A stretch of 64,000 bases of DNA from Fimbriimonadaceae bacterium (GTDB lineage Bacteria > Armatimonadota > Fimbriimonadia > Fimbriimonadales > Fimbriimonadaceae). Location: assembly GCA_019454105.1 (NCBI GenBank), contig CP075364.1, positions 685,362-749,361 of the forward strand. Direction: 5' to 3'. Made by a program: the position numbers and the translations under genes. Below the pieces are notes generated by a model. That model saw nothing but the letters and a program-made list of their open reading frames with translations, was not told the DNA's origin and did not search any database. Below are positions 61,970 through 64,000 of the stretch, one piece after another (the first letter of the stretch is position 1; each line of letters begins with the position of its first letter).

Positions 61970-63051
61970 CGTCCGGTCTCCTTCGACCGCGATGCTCCGG
62001 AGTGCTTTGCGATCGACTTGGCTGCTTGGCCGTTCAGGTGGACAACGGGACCCAACAGAGGTTCCGTCAATCGGTGAGGTGGCTCCGGGTAAGCGACCAA
62101 GATTTCGGGCAACTGCGGCTCGATCATGCGGAGGTCTCGCGGCTTCACACCGTCAGTCCGGTGTTTCGTGTTCTCCCCGACGTAGGCCGCCTGAATCTGG
62201 GCGGCAATCGAGCGCCAACGATCCGCCTTCTCTCTCGCACGCTGCCAAGCCTTTTCTCGGTCGGTGTAGGCGTGGCTTTCCTTGTCGTGAGCTTTGGTCC
62301 GCTTCCGACGCTGCTCTTCAAGCGGGTCGCAGCTCGCGTAGGCCGTGAGCATTCCGGCCAGGAAAGCTCCGGCTTGGAAGGCCAGGAACATCCAGAGGAA
62401 TCGAGAGCGATCCTCGGACTCAGTCTGCTTCGGTTGAATCGAAGCTTGATTGATGACGCTCCGGCTCGACGAGACGACAGGCGTCGGTTTGGCGGCGATG
62501 TACTTGGCCCGGGCCCCAGCGATCCCCCACGAGACAGCGATGGCGATCACGACGGCGGCGACCATCAGCGACTTGTCCGTCGTGTTCTTGTCTGGCTTCT
62601 TCAATGTTCGACCGAGGAAGTGGGCGCAGACCACGATCGTAGTGCCGACCAACATCGTCGCCAAGAAGTTGAGGATGGGCCGATCTTCGAACGAGCGAAA
62701 CGCCAACTCATTGATGGCGAACTCGCCGGCCATGAGGAGGACGAGGAAGAAGTAGTGGAGCCAGAGCGGAAACACGGGCTTCTTACCGCGTTCCTCCCAA
62801 GCCCGCTCAACTTCTTCTAGTTTCTGCTGCTCCAGGTCGGTGCGGCTGATACCGCTCTGAATGCGTTTGGTCAATCTCCGGTCCTTCTTTTCGAAGGTTT
62901 CCGCTTCGTCTTGCAGGTGAGTCTCGGCGACTCCCTGGACTTCACCAAGATATCCGGAAGGCGGTTCGCCGGGAGCCGGAAAGCCGAACGACGCGTCCTT
63001 ACGGCCGTGCCGCTTGGCGTTCCAGCGATCGTAGAAGTATACGTGTGGCAT
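61966..63051 (-). CDS. Four-helix membrane protein paired with the VWA-like lipoprotein
   Basis: Protein of 361 residues from ATG 63051 (AGGAGAACC upstream). The N-terminal 100 residues are soluble with a predicted coiled coil (E-E-V-E-R-A-W-E-E-R). Four hydrophobic helices follow at about 105-125, 135-155, 175-195 and 235-255. The C-terminal 100 residues are cytosolic, basic and helical. No homologue recognised. The stop overlaps the start of the lipoprotein gene, so the two proteins probably form one complex. Confidence 0.6.
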   Translation of the reverse strand: MPHVYFYDRWNAKRHGRKDASFGFPAPGEPPSGYLGEVQGVAETHLQDEAETFEKKDRRLTKRIQSGISRTDLEQQKLEEVERAWEERGKKPVFPLWLHYFFLVLLMAGEFAINELAFRSFEDRPILNFLATMLVGTTIVVCAHFLGRTLKKPDKNTTDKSLMVAAVVIAIAVSWGIAGARAKYIAAKPTPVVSSSRSVINQASIQPKQTESEDRSRFLWMFLAFQAGAFLAGMLTAYASCDPLEEQRRKRTKAHDKESHAYTDREKAWQRAREKADRWRSIAAQIQAAYVGENTKHRTDGVKPRDLRMIEPQLPEILVAYPEPPHRLTEPLLGPVVHLNGQAAKSIAKHSGASRSKETGR

Positions 63052-63230
63052 ATGGTTCTCCTTGATTAGTTCTTCTGTGGGTTCGCCTCGGTCGGCTCTA
63101 AGTCCGATGCCTGCGCCGCCCACATAGCCATAAAGGAGGTCATGACCGTCTGGGTTGGCGATCTAGTAGAAATACTCCGGAGTTACAATGAGGAAGTGGA
63201 AGATCAGAGCTGGATCACGACGGTCTGACC

Positions 63231-63803
63231 GTGACGTGCCAACTGCCGAGCCTGGCAACCCTCCAGACTCAGTATCAACGCGGTTGGATAGCACGTTGGC
63301 ACATTGAACATGTCGCGGAAATCTACTTCTATGCGGCTCGATATGGGACCCGCAATGTGGAAGTTCGTGCGGAGTCCCTGAAGATCACCGAATTCCTCGA
63401 CAGTCTTGACGCAGAGTTCATCTCGACAGCAGCCCCAAGGAGCATAGATTTGCTTCTGTGTGAGGGTCCAGCTCTTAGCAGGGCACTAGAGGTCTGGCAC
63501 ATGGAGCGGTCAGAACGGTCACTGCTGACGTTTACAACTGGTTCGGATCTCATGGAACGAATGCAGAGGGTCTCGCCCACCGCCTGCAATTGCGTACGCC
63601 TTGCCTTCATCGACACTATCGTTGGCGACCGAACCCCTGGCGAGGATGCCGTCAGGTTCTTGGTCGAAGGAGGCGTCCGAGTCATCGCTATTACGAACTG
63701 CGATGCGTGGAATAAACGGCTGCTCGCGGCAGGTGCCAACCAAGCAATACCGTCAGCCAAGTTGCTCGCTGCTGGAGCTCTCCCTCTGGAAGTTGACACT
63801 TAA
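63231..63803 (+). CDS. Hypothetical protein, receiver-like in outline
   Basis: Protein of 190 residues from GTG 63231; the frame is closed just upstream, so this or a CTG is the only option. Strand-helix alternation in the second half (C-V-R-L-A-F-I-D-T-I-V-G-D, G-V-R-V-I-A-I-T-N-C-D) looks Rossmann- or receiver-like, but the phosphoacceptor pattern is not clear. Divergent from the membrane-protein gene. Function unknown. Confidence 0.4.
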   Translation: MTCQLPSLATLQTQYQRGWIARWHIEHVAEIYFYAARYGTRNVEVRAESLKITEFLDSLDAEFISTAAPRSIDLLLCEGPALSRALEVWHMERSERSLLTFTTGSDLMERMQRVSPTACNCVRLAFIDTIVGDRTPGEDAVRFLVEGGVRVIAITNCDAWNKRLLAAGANQAIPSAKLLAAGALPLEVDT

Positions 63804-63882
63804 GGCTGAGCCGCCGGAACCTTTAAGTCGAACAAAAAAGGGTCCAGACCATTGGTCGGGACCACAGGAACGTAGCCGGGGA

Positions 63883-64000
63883 TTACCAAGTGGTGTAGGC
63901 CCAGACGGGCACGCCCCAGAGGTGGTAGGTGTAGACGTACGGCGAACGATCGGCGCACCAGTCGATCCGCCAGCGCAGCGGATACCACGCGTAGGCCGTG
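63883..64000 (-). CDS. C-terminal end of a Tyr/Trp-rich protein, cut by the window edge
   Basis: The minus strand from the window end reads A-Y-A-W-Y-P-L-R-W-R-I-D-W-C-A-D and T-Y-H-L-W-G-V-P-V-W-A-Y-T-T-W, then stops at 63883-63885. The biased aromatic composition suggests a real protein; the start lies beyond 64000. No family recognised. Confidence 0.5.
   Translation of the reverse strand, partial: TAYAWYPLRWRIDWCADRSPYVYTYHLWGVPVWAYTTW

Overview
The window is a GC-rich bacterial chromosome segment with no rRNA, no CRISPR array and one tRNA gene. Its left part (about 1-25,470) carries housekeeping and metabolic genes: an SPFH/GYF protein, a TlpA-like thioredoxin, dapA, TerC, DUF4139, Gfo/Idh/MocA, a PLC-like phosphodiesterase, a class III aminotransferase, two bacterial PH-domain proteins, a short 2-isopropylmalate synthase, a NIL-domain protein and an acetyl xylan esterase-like hydrolase. 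Many of these genes lack a Shine-Dalgarno sequence and instead have a -10-like hexamer 5-11 nt before the start codon, which suggests leaderless mRNAs. The gene mix and style recall Armatimonadota (Fimbriimonadia-like), but that is only a guess; no marker gene here settles it.

At 25,474-25,549 lies an intact tRNA-Lys(CTT). A tyrosine integrase reads into its 3' end, and an integrated island starts there. Its first part (25.5-37.7 kb) is mobility and maintenance cargo: integrase, excisionase-like protein, replication-relaxation protein, TraD/HerA-like ATPase, ArdC-type antirestriction protein, large serine recombinase, a winged-helix replication-initiator-like gene that appears frameshifted, an Mrr-like nuclease-fold protein, an XRE regulator and several small conserved genes, one broken by an in-frame TGA. 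The island then carries nine co-directional genes (38.0-49.7 kb): hsdR, hsdM, a TIR protein, rhuM, hsdS, and a type II CBASS (patatin phospholipase capV, CD-NTase, E1-E2 cap2, JAMM protease cap3). Most junctions overlap by the 4-nt ATGA, including hsdS/capV, so restriction, TIR and CBASS defence look like one expression unit. A tRNA-like fragment at about 49.8 kb shares the 10-mer CAAGATTTGA with the tRNA-Lys end and is a candidate right boundary.

Immediately beyond, on the minus strand (49.87-53.51 kb), is a compact four-gene operon: an unknown protein, a QueC-like PP-loop enzyme, an XRE-ImmA/IrrE regulator-protease and a PIN-domain nuclease. It has a promoter flanked by TGTCAG half-sites that look like an autoregulatory operator. 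This combination is the best candidate in the window for an undescribed defence or toxin-antitoxin-like system.

The last part (53.6-64 kb) has a GNAT gene and a putative sigma factor / single-pass membrane protein / WD40-caspase operon. A second short gene there repeats, almost exactly, the N-terminal part of the membrane protein. A VWA-like lipoprotein paired with a four-helix membrane protein, one unknown gene, and a truncated gene at the window edge follow. The window also holds three partial gene duplications (thioredoxin 5' end, terC 3' end, the membrane-protein N-terminus) and several broken genes.
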